Part shown: positions 6,804-16,971 of the stretch, in pieces
How positions within the stretch are numbered: position 1 is the first letter of the stretch
How the letters are laid out: each line of letters opens with the position of its first letter
Source: JBLHGU01 sp047615875
GTDB taxonomy: Bacteria > Pseudomonadota > Gammaproteobacteria > Arenicellales > CAJQKF01
Direction: 5' to 3'
DNA: 38,669 bases
NCBI GenBank assembly: GCA_047615875.1
Contig: JBLHGU010000030.1
Span: 1 to 38,669 of the forward strand
Notes under the pieces: model-generated
What the model saw: only the letters and a program-made list of their open reading frames with translations
The model's database searches: none
What the model was told of the DNA's origin: nothing
Program-made: the position numbers and the translations under genes

Positions 6804-7010
6804 ATGGATGAATTAATGGCGATATCACATACTTCCATTTCTGGAATGAGTAAAATATTGTGGTGTTTGTTCCTGATTATATTGCCTTTATTGGGTGCAT
6901 TAATTTTTCACTTTCGGTTCAGATTAAGTTTGATTCAAGGGCAAGCTTACGAGATAAGCGCGGTTGAGGAAAGAGCGAGATTTGGCACCCTGGCGCCTCA
7001 TTATGATTGA
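6804..7010 (+). CDS. Small membrane protein, PLDc_N-like
   Basis: A 68-residue protein with one strong hydrophobic segment (about 18-36: ILWCLFLIILPLLGALIF). The pattern W-x-LF-x-IILP-x-x-GALI matches the PLDc_N / small membrane anchor domain found before phospholipase D-type proteins and as stand-alone short proteins. A charged tail of about 30 residues follows. No strong ribosome site marks the start, and translation could begin at 6816 or 6846 instead. The role is unknown. Confidence 0.5.
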   Translation: MDELMAISHTSISGMSKILWCLFLIILPLLGALIFHFRFRLSLIQGQAYEISAVEERARFGTLAPHYD

Positions 7011-7044
7011 TGTAAAGCCAGGTCGAGACTGGAGTAATTCTGAT

Positions 7045-7064
7045 AGTTCAGTTTTTTCTGAACT
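7045..7064 (+). terminator. Hairpin after the small membrane protein gene
   Basis: AGTTCAG (7045-7051) and CTGAACT (7058-7064) pair perfectly over seven bases around a T6 loop. There is no T tract after the stem, so intrinsic termination would be weak. It separates the small membrane protein gene from the GST gene. Confidence 0.35.
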
Positions 7065-7096
7065 TCTAAAATAACGGCAACGCCTGGAGTCGGTAT

Positions 7097-7714
7097 ATGT
7101 CTGAGTACACGTTATATTGTTTCGATAAATCGGGAAATTCTTATAAAGCGGCCTTATTGATGAATTTGGCAAAGGCTGACTGGAGCCCCCGTTTTGTTGA
7201 TTTTTTCAATGGTGAAACGAAAACACCAGAGTATCGAAAGCTTAACATCATGGGCGAAGCACCTTTATTGATACATAATGAACAGGTGTTTTCGCAGTCA
7301 GGAGTCATACTTAATTATCTCTCTGAAAGTCTTAATAAATATGGACCGAAGAATGACGCCGAGCGCAATGAAATTCTACGCTGGTTACTATTCGATAATC
7401 ATAAATTGACCAGTTATACCGCGACGCTACGATTTCTTAGAACGTTTACCGATCAGGGTGAAAACGAGGTCACGAAGTTTCTTGAAGCCAGATCAAAAGG
7501 GGCACTTAGCGTACTCAATACCCACCTGGAGATCAATGCTTTCGCAGTGGGTGAGCGTCTAACAATTGCCGATTTTTCGATGTGTGGTTATTTGTACTAC
7601 CGGGATGAAATTGGTATCGATTTTTCCGAATATCCTAATATTTTGCGCTGGCTTGGAGATATTGAGGCACAAGATGGTTGGCAACATCCTTACGATTTAA
7701 TGCCTTCTGAGTAA
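7097..7714 (+). CDS. Glutathione S-transferase family protein
   Basis: A 205-residue soluble protein with the two-domain GST layout. The thioredoxin-like N-terminal domain (1-80) begins TLYCFDKSGNSYKAAL and includes NIMGEAPLLI (the cis-Pro loop, Pro at about residue 56) and QSGVILNYLSE (the glutathione gamma-Glu-binding Ser at about 67). The helical C-terminal domain has the conserved GERLTIADFSMCGYL motif (N-capping box and Asp) near residues 152-166. GSTs of this type conjugate or reduce electrophiles with glutathione in the cytoplasm. Length is normal. Its close neighbours do not suggest a substrate. Confidence 0.88.
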   Translation: MSEYTLYCFDKSGNSYKAALLMNLAKADWSPRFVDFFNGETKTPEYRKLNIMGEAPLLIHNEQVFSQSGVILNYLSESLNKYGPKNDAERNEILRWLLFDNHKLTSYTATLRFLRTFTDQGENEVTKFLEARSKGALSVLNTHLEINAFAVGERLTIADFSMCGYLYYRDEIGIDFSEYPNILRWLGDIEAQDGWQHPYDLMPSE

Positions 7715-7740
7715 TAGACTACAACCAACGTTCCTGCGGT

Positions 7741-7857
7741 ATGAAGGAGTTTCTGCCAGGGATCCCGATGGAAACAAAAGTGCTTTTGGACAACGACTTG
7801 CCTAATTATTGCGTCGAATTTAAATCCTACGGCCAACTGGTTCATATGTTGCTATAA
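7741..7857 (+). CDS. Possible 38-residue upstream ORF
   Basis: An ATG frame of 38 codons (MKEFLPGIPMETKVLL...) ends in TAA directly before the ATG of the TPR gene (TAA-ATG, no gap). The tight junction would suit translational coupling. The ATG has no good ribosome site, and the peptide has no recognised family. It may be chance. Confidence 0.25.
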   Translation: MKEFLPGIPMETKVLLDNDLPNYCVEFKSYGQLVHMLL

Positions 7858-9363
7858 ATGAGTTTAAACGGTACTAAAAAACTGTTGCAGCAGATATTAA
7901 TTCTGCTAAAACAGGGAAAACTGATTGAGGCTGAAAAACTATTAATTCGCGCCTGTAAGCAGGAACCAAAGAACAGTCAGATCTGGTTTCTTCGAGGCAC
8001 AATTCATTTTGAACAGGGTAATACGAATGATGCGTTGAAGCATCTGCAAACGGCCATTGCGATTGACCCCGAGAACGTCGAAGCACATTTTGTTTTGTGC
8101 AAACTTTATTTATCACAGGGCAATCTCGTTCGGGCTATCGATCACGTCGAAAATGTTGTCGAACTGGATTCACAGCATGGAACTGGATGGTTAGCTCTGG
8201 GTAGTCTTTATTCGGATGCGGGCCTGTTCCAGAAGGCGGAGCAAGCTAGCCGGACAGCACTAGCCTTATTGCCAAATATTGTTGAAGCAAAAATTAATCT
8301 GGCAAATGCGTTGATATCACAGGCAAAGATCGATGAAGCCATGGCCCTGTGTAAAAATATTAAGCAGACTAATCCGAAACATTCAGGGCTATGGCACAGC
8401 CTGGGAATTGCATTCAAGGCTCTAGGGCTGATTCAGGATGCGGAGTATTGTTTTAACATTGTTATAACGCGGGAGACACATAATGCCGATGCCTTCTGTA
8501 CATTGGGAGAAATAAAGGTTGCGCAAGACGAGTTATCGCAAGCCCTATTGCTCTATAACAAATCTAGAAACCTTGCTCCTGATAATCCAAGGGTGCATTT
8601 CGAGTTGGGTAAGATTTTGCTACCTAATAGTTCTGAAAAACACCGTCAGCTGGTGCAGCAACTGGAGCAAGATCATCTCTATCGCGATATTAGTGAGGCA
8701 AAAAATATTGCCAGAACACTTGCGATAGATTTTCAGTATGGTGATGTTAAAGTTGAGCAAGCAGTGGTTCGATTCTTCGATGAATACGACCCATCATGTT
8801 TGCACCTCGCTGAATGGTGGACCAATGCTCTGCAACAATTTGGTGATCCCAGACGCGCCCACGACACCGCGATGCGTAGCATATACTCTACGGTTTTCAG
8901 CTGGTCGATACCCTGCAAGGAGGCGCTGGATGAAATAGTTGCCTTTACGGATAAGCGGTTAGCTTCATATGGTTCCGGTGCTGGTTACTGGGAGCATCTG
9001 CTCGCAATGCACTATGACGTCGAGGTGGTATGCCACGATAAGGTGCTTCGTCACCGATTTATTGAGATGACGGAAATGCCGCATTCCGAAGCAAAAGTAA
9101 ACCCGCTTGATTCGATATTTCTAGCCTGGTTACCTGGAGAAATGGATGCAAATAAGTCTATAGAACTATTGTTGAATCAGACTGTAGTAGGGCAAAAACT
9201 GGTGCTTGTTGGGGAGCCTGCCGATGAGCATGGATACCCGCGCACTTGCGGCACTCAGGGCTTTTTTTGTTACGTGAAAGAAAACTTTGAGGTTCGAGCA
9301 ACAATTCCCCTGGCAAACTATGCTTATTTCAAAGATCGAGTTGAGCTGCTAGTAAGAAAATGA
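7858..9363 (+). CDS. TPR protein with C-terminal methyltransferase-like domain
   Basis: A 501-residue cytoplasmic protein. Residues about 5-260 are seven to eight tetratricopeptide repeats, with consensus pieces such as IWFLRGTIHFEQGNTNDALKHL and GWLALGSLYSDAGLFQKAE. After a linker (270-340), the last 160 residues hold a Rossmann-like motif, YGSGAGYWEHLLA (about 375-388), that resembles SAM-binding motif I, a second strand with an acidic end (VEVVCHD), and DSIFLAWLPGE like motif IV. I infer a methyltransferase-like fold, perhaps degenerate, used with the TPR scaffold to meet a protein partner. It may be co-transcribed with the short ORF before it. Confidence 0.65.
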   Translation: MSLNGTKKLLQQILILLKQGKLIEAEKLLIRACKQEPKNSQIWFLRGTIHFEQGNTNDALKHLQTAIAIDPENVEAHFVLCKLYLSQGNLVRAIDHVENVVELDSQHGTGWLALGSLYSDAGLFQKAEQASRTALALLPNIVEAKINLANALISQAKIDEAMALCKNIKQTNPKHSGLWHSLGIAFKALGLIQDAEYCFNIVITRETHNADAFCTLGEIKVAQDELSQALLLYNKSRNLAPDNPRVHFELGKILLPNSSEKHRQLVQQLEQDHLYRDISEAKNIARTLAIDFQYGDVKVEQAVVRFFDEYDPSCLHLAEWWTNALQQFGDPRRAHDTAMRSIYSTVFSWSIPCKEALDEIVAFTDKRLASYGSGAGYWEHLLAMHYDVEVVCHDKVLRHRFIEMTEMPHSEAKVNPLDSIFLAWLPGEMDANKSIELLLNQTVVGQKLVLVGEPADEHGYPRTCGTQGFFCYVKENFEVRATIPLANYAYFKDRVELLVRK

Positions 9364-9531
9364 ATTTAACGCGGGTTGCAAATGAATCCGGCCTATCGCT
9401 AAAACAGTATATCTGGTCGATAAACGACTGTCGGGCAGAGTGTTGTCAAAAACGATTCTAACAACCCGCTAGCCGACCATCAATACGCGGAGTATAATTT
9501 TCTTTAGTAAATTTATAACGAGGTTAATACA

Positions 9532-11159
9532 TTGCCGCGCGAAGAACGAAGACTCGCCGCCATTATGGCGCTAGATATGGTCGGATATTCGCGCCAGATG
9601 GAAACAGATGAAGCCGGTATCCATAAGCGGCTGAAAGCTATTCAGGAAGACATCGTTTCCGCCCAGGTGCAAGCCCATAGTGGGCGAATATTCAAAGCCA
9701 TGGGTGATGGTTTTATGGCTGAATTTTCTTCTGCTCTAGATGCAGTGGAGTGTGCTGTATCAATTCAGAACCTACTTCGCAGCAGGGCTCGTGATGAGAC
9801 CGATCAGGAGTCTATTGAATTTAGGATTGGCATCAACCTGGGCGATATTATTGTCGATGGCGGGGATGCATTGGGTGATAGTGTCAATATTGCTTCGCGT
9901 ATTGAATCCATTGCACCACCGGGTGGATTTGTCTGTCTGCAGGAATCTATCATCAGGTAAAAGGCTAGCTAAAAGTGACCTTTGTAGACGAAGGAGACAG
10001 GCAGCTAAAAAACATCGAAAGACCGGTTAAAGTGTACTCAATTTCTCAGGATGGAGAGAGCACGGCGTTACAGCTAGGTGCCATGGTGGATGCCGGCACG
10101 CGCCCGGTTGTAGCGATATTACCGTTTTCCAATATGGGCACTGCCGGAGAGGATGATTATTTTGCTGATGGATTGACAGAAGATATTATCACTGCTCTGT
10201 CGAGATTCCGCGAGCTGCTAGTTATTGCCAGGAATTCGACTTTCCGATTTAAGAATCAGGCAGTAGATGTATCCAGCGTCGGTCGAGAGCTAAACGCTGG
10301 TTATGTGCTGGAAGGTAGTATCCGTCGAGCTGCTTCTCGTGTTCGGATTACAGCCCAGCTAATCAGGGTATCTGATGGCACCCATGTGTGGGCAGATCGA
10401 TACGATCGGAATATTGAAGACATTTTTGACGTTCAGGACGAGGTTACCCAGACCATCGCCGCAAATTTGGGTGTTCGATTGCAGGATGCGGCTCGAGAGC
10501 AAGCGATGCGCAAAAATCATGCTGATCTGAATGCCTATGATTGTGTGCTTCGATCACGACGTTTTACCCAAACTTTAGTTGCCTCGGAGCACTCCAATGC
10601 TCGGGACTTGCTGGAAAAAGCCATCAAACTCGACCCACAAAAAGCCTATGCACGAATTTGGTTAGCCATCATCCATTTTTTCCGTCATGAAAATGAAGGC
10701 TTTTACAAGGAAGCTGAACGAGCTCTTGCTCTGAATCCCCACGACCCTGAAATTCTTGCTGAAGCAGGGCACTACTACACATTTATAGGGGATTATGAGC
10801 GGGGTGCTGAGCTTACCCAACGGGCCATCGTATTAAACCCATTGCATCCTGGTTGGTACCACTTTAGCTTCGCTCGAAAATATCTTAGGGAGAGAAACTA
10901 TGCTTCTGCCATTGCAGATGTGCGTAAGATTAATCTGCCGGGGTTTTACTGGTGCTGGCTAATCAAGGCGTCCGCTTTTGGACATCTGGGTGAAACGGCC
11001 GCTGCTGCAGATTCGTTGATACGACTGGAAAATCTGGAGCCAGGTTTTTCGGCTATTAAGGAGTTAGGAAAATGGAATACCCAACCAGATGATCTTGCTG
11101 TAATAGTCGAAGGGTTAAACAAAGTCGGTTATGTCGAGCCAGAGTCGACAGGCAAATAG
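9532..11159 (+). pseudogene. Class III adenylate/guanylate cyclase with TolB-like and TPR regions, broken
   Basis: Two adjoining frames form one gene. The first (9532-9960) is a class III cyclase domain: ALDMVGYS with the first metal Asp, AMGDGFMAEF with the second, and GDSVNIASRIE with the Asn/Arg pair. The second (from 9975) continues exactly where the domain should go on (QLKNIERPVKVY), then a TolB-like segment VAILPFSNMGTAGEDDYFADGLTEDIITALSRF, then TPR-like repeats. One base is missing near 9947 (the frame resumes as YHQVKG), and in the restored frame TAG at 9966-9968 stands where relatives have Lys or Gln. The product would have made cAMP or cGMP. As read, the gene is inactive or split. 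The start is TTG at 9532 with GAGG (9520-9523). Confidence 0.75.
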
Positions 11160-11193
11160 GAGGTAAGGTCGCGGAACCTGCTATCGTTCTTCA

Positions 11194-14100
11194 ATGGATA
11201 TGAAAAAACTACCAAACAATATTACCACGTGGCTTGAACAGGTCGGTTTCGGTTGATACTCAGAAGTATTCGAGCGGGAAGATATTGAGTTTGATATTCT
11301 GAACAAGCTTACAGATGGCCATTTGAAAGAAATGCGAATTTCGATTGGCGATCGACTACGTTTGTTAATGGTGATTGATGAATTCTTTGATGGCCCTGGT
11401 CAATCATCTCATTCCAGCCCGGATCGATTTCAGCCCTCAGGCACGGGCGGGAACTCTACCAGTACCGCCATTTTACCAGGAGAATTTGAAAAACGACCAT
11501 TAACGGTAATGTTTTGTGATCTGGCCAATTCGACCGCTTTATCTGCCAGGCTCGATCCGGAAGATCTACAGGATGTAATTCGTGGTTATCAAGATACTTG
11601 CACAGCTTGTATTCAAGAGTATGGTGGCTATGTAGCGAAGTATATGGGCGATGGCATTCTGGTTTATTTTGGCTATCCAACGATTCTCGATCGAAATGCC
11701 GAACGGGTAGCACGTAGTGCTCTGGATATCGTTGAAGCTATGATTGGACTGACACAATCCATAGGCCGGGATAAAGATATCGAGATTGCCGTACGGATTG
11801 GCTTAGCTACTGGTACTGTCATGGTAGGTGAACTTGTTGGCAAAGGTCTGGCTCAAGAACGCACGGTAATAGGCGAAGCACCTAACACAGCTGCTCGATT
11901 GCAGGGGATTGCTGGGAAAATCAAATTGTAATTGATAGCCCGACTAAAGATATTCTGGGCGGAGTATTTGGTTATGAAAACCTCGGTTCCAAAGAATTAA
12001 AGGGATTACCGGGTCTCACGCAAATCTGGAGTTTAATGGGACAATCTGATGTAGATGATGATTCGTTTGCAAACGTTGAAGGTGACTATGCATTGCGCAT
12101 GGAATTGGTTGGGCGCGATGAAGAAATTGGGCTGCTTAATCGTTGCTGGCAGAGTTCGAGCCGGGAAGGACGAGGACAGGTAGTGACCTTGGTAGGTGAG
12201 GCGGGTATCGGCAAGTCGTGATTGATAGACATTCTGAAAAAGCAGGTTCTCAGCGAAGGCAGAGTTCAGTTAACCTTGCACTGTTCGCCTTACTACAGTA
12301 ATTCTGCACTCTATCCTGTCATAAATTATTTTCAACGTCTCTGCGCCTGGCAAGCCAGTGATGACAATGACAGTCGAATAAGTAAGCTGCAAAGTATGCT
12401 GAAAAGGTACTCTGCAGATTCTGAAGAGACAACGATATTAATGGCATCGCTGCTATCGTTGGAAATACCCGCTCGGGAGCAATCAGAAACAGTGCTCTCT
12501 CCACATCAGCAAAAGCAGCGAACGGTCGACATGATTATCGCAATGATGATCGACATGGCAGAGCAAGGCCCGGTATTGATTCTTTGGGAGGACTTGCATT
12601 GGGCAGATCATTCTACGTTGGTATTAATGAATAGCTTGATAGAGCAGGTGCCTACCGTCTCAATGTTGATAGTGACTACCTCACGCCCTGGGTTCGACCC
12701 GCCGTGGCCGAATCAAGATTACATAACACCGGTTACCCTTAATCGTCTTGAGCAAATACACACGCAAAAGTTGGTTAACAAAATTGCGAGTGCCAAAGCG
12801 TTGCCTGAGGAGGTGATAAATCACATTGTTGTAAAACCTGATGGTGTGCCGCTTTATGTTGAGGAGCTAACCAAGACCATTCTCAAGTCGAACATTCTTC
12901 TTGATAACGGTGATAATTATCAACCCACCGGGCCATTGGATTCCCTGAGTATCCCTGATACGTTACAGGAAGCTCTGGTGTCTCGTCTCGACCGTCTGCC
13001 TCAAGTCCGTGAACTGGCCCAAATTGGCGCTGTCTTCGGATGAGAATTTAGTTACGAAATGATCGCAGCTGTATCAACATTGGGTGACAAACTGCAAGCA
13101 GGACTGGAGCAACTTACTGAGGCAGAAATTCTTTATAGACGTGGACGCCCGCCAAAAGCCAGGTACTTCTTCAAGCATGCACTGGTACAAGATGCCGCCT
13201 ACAACTCGTTGTTAAAACGTAATCGACAGCGGCATCATAGAAACATTGCTGAACTAATCGAGCAGAAGTTCTCCTCTCTTGCTGAGAGCAATCCGGAAAT
13301 ACCTGGTCGTCATCATGACGAAGCCGGGAATGTTATCCGGGCTATACGGTGCTATCAGAAAGTCGGGGAAAAATTCCTCCTAACGTCGGCAAATGAGGAA
13401 GCCATTGCCCAGTTCGGAAAAGCGCTCGAACTTAATACGAGACTTTCTACTGGCCGTGATATTGAAAATCAGGAATTGTCCATCCTGCTGATGCTAACCC
13501 CAGCACTGGTTGCCGCAAGAGGTTACGCCGCAACTGAGGTTGAGTCGGCCTATCAACGTGCACTCGAATTAGGCAAGACATTGGGGGATACAGACAAACA
13601 ATGTACCGTTGTGTTGGGGTTGGCCATGATTTACCAACTTAAGGCAGAAATGCCCCGCGCCAAACAATTGTCTTAGCAGGCTGTGGAACTAGCTAATCTG
13701 GCAAGTTCATCACGTTCTGAAGGATTTAGTCTGGAAGCTGCGCAACAAATGGGGCTTGCTCTGTGTTTTCATGGTGAGTTATCTGCGGCCCGAATTCAGC
13801 TTGAAAAAGTGGCCGAGCCCTATCGCCCAAATATTCACGGCGCTTCAGCGTTTCTTAGAGGTGGGACTCATTTTGCCGTTGGAGCAACGACTGTTATAGG
13901 AGGGTTCGTCCTTCCGGTCTGTGGATTTCCAGATGAAGCCTTAATCCGATGTCAACAATCGTTGGATCTGGCTGCAGAACTGAATCACCCATACAGTAAA
14001 GCTTTTGCACTTTGGGGCTTTAGTCGATTATTGCTCACCAGAGGGGAATTATCCGCATCGAATGGTCATGCGGATTCGGTATTGTCCATCGCCGGGGAAA

Positions 14101-14648
14101 GAGGCTTCAAACAGTTCTTTCCCTGGATATCTGTGCTCAAAGGTGAGATTTGCCTGAAGCAGCAAAAGATCTCTGATGCAATATCCGGGATTAGTAAAGG
14201 CATCGATGGAACTCTGAAGCTTGGTTCGGCGCTTTTTGTGTCCGGATTAACGGCCAGGCTGGCTGAGGCCTATAGTCTCGATGTCCAGGTGAGTAAAGGC
14301 TTGCAACTAATCGAAGAAAGTCTTGACCGTATGCAGCAGTCCCAGGAGCGGTACTTCAAATCAACTCTTTATCACGTCAAAGGTAAAATACTATTGCGTG
14401 GTGGAAGCGAGCACGAGGGTGAGGCACAGTCCTGTTTCCGAACCGCCTTGGAGCTAGCGCAATCTCAACAACAAGCTATATTGTGTCAACTGCGTGCTGC
14501 TACCAGCCTTGCTGAACTCTTGCAGCGCCAGAATAAGGTAACAGAAGCATGCAATTTGTTATCACCAGCATGTGATCACTTTACGCGGGAGTGTGAAGTG
14601 TCTGATGTGATGAATGCTAAAGTGTTACTTGTAAGTCTGTCTAGATAG
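11194..14648 (+). pseudogene. SAM-domain / class III cyclase / AAA ATPase / TPR giant regulator, broken
   Basis: This was one long gene of about 1150 codons. Order: SAM-like domain (WLEQVGFG...FEREDIEFDILNKLTDGHLKEM), class III cyclase (VMFCDLANSTALS, KYMGDGILVYFGYP, GEAPNTAARLQ), predicted AAA/NB-ARC-like ATPase with Walker A GEAGIGKS and Walker B VLILWEDLHWAD, then a long helical TPR region. Such proteins are usually soluble signal-responsive cyclases. It is interrupted by TGA 11254-11256 in the SAM domain, a one-base loss near 11925 in an A run (the frame resumes as QIVIDSPTKDIL), TGA 12219-12221, TGA 13041-13043 and TAG 13674-13676. In GIGKS-stop-L and VFG-stop-EFSYE the family residue is Arg almost without exception, so CGA to TGA is the likely change. 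Otherwise the frame is well kept, which points to recent decay or to sequence error. Confidence 0.8.
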
Positions 14649-14779
14649 ATCTGCGGCATTGCATTCATCATGACACAAAGAATGCCGTTGATAGGCTCCA
14701 ACCCCAAATCAGAAGACCCTGCCCAGTTTCCAATTGGCTATTGCGGCCAGTGACCGCATAACAAAAAGCTAGCGGCTTC

Positions 14780-15388
14780 TTAAAAATTTGGGACTGTTGC
14801 TAAAGCAGCGTTGCGAAACTCAGCAGCTTGATCTGCATCAAGTATGTTGCTTGGAATAACATTGATTGCCCCCAAAACATCAGGAGAGGCGCTAAGCGCC
14901 TCACTGACGACCAAATCTGCTATAGGACCAATATAGTCTATTGCGAGAGTGGTAAGTGCTGAAGCTATGGAATTATCTACGCTATTGCCTGCTGTTACAA
15001 CTGGAGCTGCTGAAGGTATGCCAACTTCCGGCATGAAAAAATCTGCTGTCGGTATTGGCGACGGGGCTTGAAAGTTTCCTGCTCCAGCGTCGCCACCGGG
15101 ATCAATTAGTTGCAGAAAAGACTCAGCAGGCATCACTTCAGGGCGGTTCTCGACAGGAGCGGCAACATAGGAAAACTTAACCTGGTCGCATTCGTTGAGC
15201 ACCTGAATTGCATCTGCAACATCTTTAGACCTGGCGTTAGTATGAGTCAAACGCCCTGCCGAAAACTGCAATAATACCGAACGACGGGTATCAGTCAGAA
15301 TGGTTATAAAGCCAGTTTCGCCACTACTAATCACTTGCTGGATCTGTTTAAACAGATCCACCTTAGATACAAGTTGATTGTCGGCCAT
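14780..15388 (-). CDS. DUF4388-like protein with C-terminal GPIA (DUF8082-like) region
   Basis: A 202-residue protein with no membrane segment. Residues about 5-80 (VDLFKQIQQVISSGETGFITIL..., ending in a strand before ENRPEVM) resemble the DUF4388/PatA N-terminal type domain found in bacterial signalling proteins. A Pro/Ala-rich linker follows. The C-terminal part holds SALTTLAIDYIGPIADLVVSEALS, the GPIA motif of the helical domain seen at the ends of some Ser/Thr kinases and regulators (DUF8082-like), and AAEFRNAALATV. It lies 20 bases downstream of the broken Cache/HAMP gene on the same strand, so it was probably its operon partner in a small signalling unit. It is intact although its partner is not. 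Confidence 0.6.
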   Translation of the reverse strand: MADNQLVSKVDLFKQIQQVISSGETGFITILTDTRRSVLLQFSAGRLTHTNARSKDVADAIQVLNECDQVKFSYVAAPVENRPEVMPAESFLQLIDPGGDAGAGNFQAPSPIPTADFFMPEVGIPSAAPVVTAGNSVDNSIASALTTLAIDYIGPIADLVVSEALSASPDVLGAINVIPSNILDADQAAEFRNAALATVPNF

Positions 15389-15408
15389 GGTTTTTTACCT
15401 GCTCAATA

Positions 15409-16728
15409 TTAGGATCCGCGAATTCGTTTTACCATAATTGCGACGCTGGTTCTCATTCTTTCAAATGCTACCGCGACATCCTTAATTTCATCATCTGCAT
15501 GCACCTCTATACCACGGGCAGTATTCCCTTTGCTGACAGCCTCGGCCAAATCCCGCAATTCGTTAAGCGGATTAATAATTGCGCGAGATAGACTGCCGGC
15601 TAGTAGAATTGCGATGATCAAAACGAAAACTACCGAGGCACCAAGTATATAAATTACCTGCTGTTGCGAAGTTGCGATATCCGACTGAATGGTTTTCAAG
15701 CCAGCCACTGTTTGCAGGGCGATTTGATTTGGTTGTCTTACTACTGCGGTCCAGTTAAAGCCTTGAAAGCGAGCCACCACACTACTATAAAGCTCGGCAC
15801 CAGCTGATTGTGCATGGCCTACCACATCTTTCTCTGCGAGTAGATAGCCCCGTCGCTGAGCCCCAAATACTTGTTCATATTCTGGTTAGGCACCTGAGGA
15901 ACGTAGATTTACAGAATCGTTCATTATGCGACCCTGATTATGTGAACTGGCTGTATCCGCCAATAGTAAGCCACTATCATTTGTAACAATAACAGAGCTG
16001 CCTTCAATCTCTAGTGCCTGGTTATCAGCTACTTCCTGAATAAGTGATACGCCTAATACAGCTTTCATTACACCTAGACTATTACCTGACCTTGGATCAT
16101 CTATACGTACGGATACATCAACTGACCAGATTCCGGCCGAATCATTAAACTCGACCTGACCAACGGATATGCCATTCTCCCATGCGGTTTTCCATTAGTT
16201 TTCGTCTCGTTGAACAAAATCTGATGTTGGATTGGTTAAGGCTGCGTTAAATCCATTTTTATCGGTAAAAAAGATTTCACCAAAATGTTGGGAGCGTTCT
16301 ACTTGTTGGGTTAAATACGCATTGGCAGAGGGGGATACATCAAGGCTTTTGCGTTCTTGAAATCTTGCCTCGACATCGTCTATGCTAAGAACTGAAAGTC
16401 CTGCATCTTCATGCGCTGATGCAGCTCTTCGGGCGGCTTCTATTACAACAGGTGCCGAGGCCCAGACTACCGCATCTGAAATACGTTCCAACAAGAAGGT
16501 GTCTAGCTGCTGTACGGTTCGTTGGTCTGCTGCTTCAAGATTAGCGCCTACAACATTCTCTAGTAAAGTTTTTTCACTCGCAGCTAATTGGCTGGCAGCG
16601 TTCTGTGTTAATTATTGAAAGCCAAACCAGGATATAACTCCAACAATTGCCACAGGCGCTAGACCAATAAACAATGCGCGGTTTGTAATTTTACCCCTTA
16701 GGCTTCGAAAATACGGACGTTTCCCCAT
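15409..16728 (-). pseudogene. Cache-HAMP membrane sensor, broken by three TAA codons
   Basis: Read through, this is a protein of about 439 residues: a transmembrane segment near the N terminus (ALFIGLAPVAIVGVISWFGF), a periplasmic double-Cache-like domain with a WSVDVSVRIDD block and VMKAVLGVSLIQE, a second membrane segment (VIYILGASVVFVLIIAILLAGS) and a HAMP domain (INPLNELRDLAEAVSKGN...DDEIKDVAVAFERM). It ends right after HAMP, so it lacks a chemotaxis signalling domain and would pass signals to a partner. The start at 16728 has GGAGAG six bases upstream. In-frame TAA codons lie at 16612-16614, 16195-16197 and 15886-15888. Gln (CAA) is plausible in each place. No frameshift is needed. Confidence 0.75.
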
Positions 16729-16746
16729 TGTATGCTCTCCTTATTA

Positions 16747-16792
16747 GTTCTTAACGTATACTGAAAATCAATTTCCAGTATACGTTAAGAAC
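16747..16792. repeat. 46-bp near-perfect palindrome between divergent genes
   Basis: GTTCTTAACGTATACTG (16747-16763) and its exact reverse complement (16776-16792) are 17-base arms. The 12 bases between them continue the symmetry except for two mismatched positions, so the whole 46 bp is nearly self-complementary with almost no loop. It lies 18 bases upstream of the Cache/HAMP start codon and about 180 bases before the LysE start. A leader hairpin, a cruciform/operator, or the footprint of a mobile repeat are all possible. Confidence 0.7.
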
Positions 16793-16971
16793 AACTCATA
16801 CTAGCCTACAACTGGCAATAAAGAAAAGCTCAATGCATACAGAATAGAATCTTACTAAGAAACGTAAACAAGTATTTGGAGCTTAGAAAAGACTGTAAAT
16901 GGCTAGCGGAATTATTGAGGTAAAGGAAAAATAGCCCTGTAAATTAATATTATCAAAAAAAGAAAAAGCAA

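Noticed and set aside
11194..14648. TGA read as an amino acid (recoding) in the large cyclase gene
   Set aside because: TAG and TAA also occur as internal stops in this and neighbouring broken genes, and real genes nearby end normally, so a reassigned TGA does not explain the pattern.
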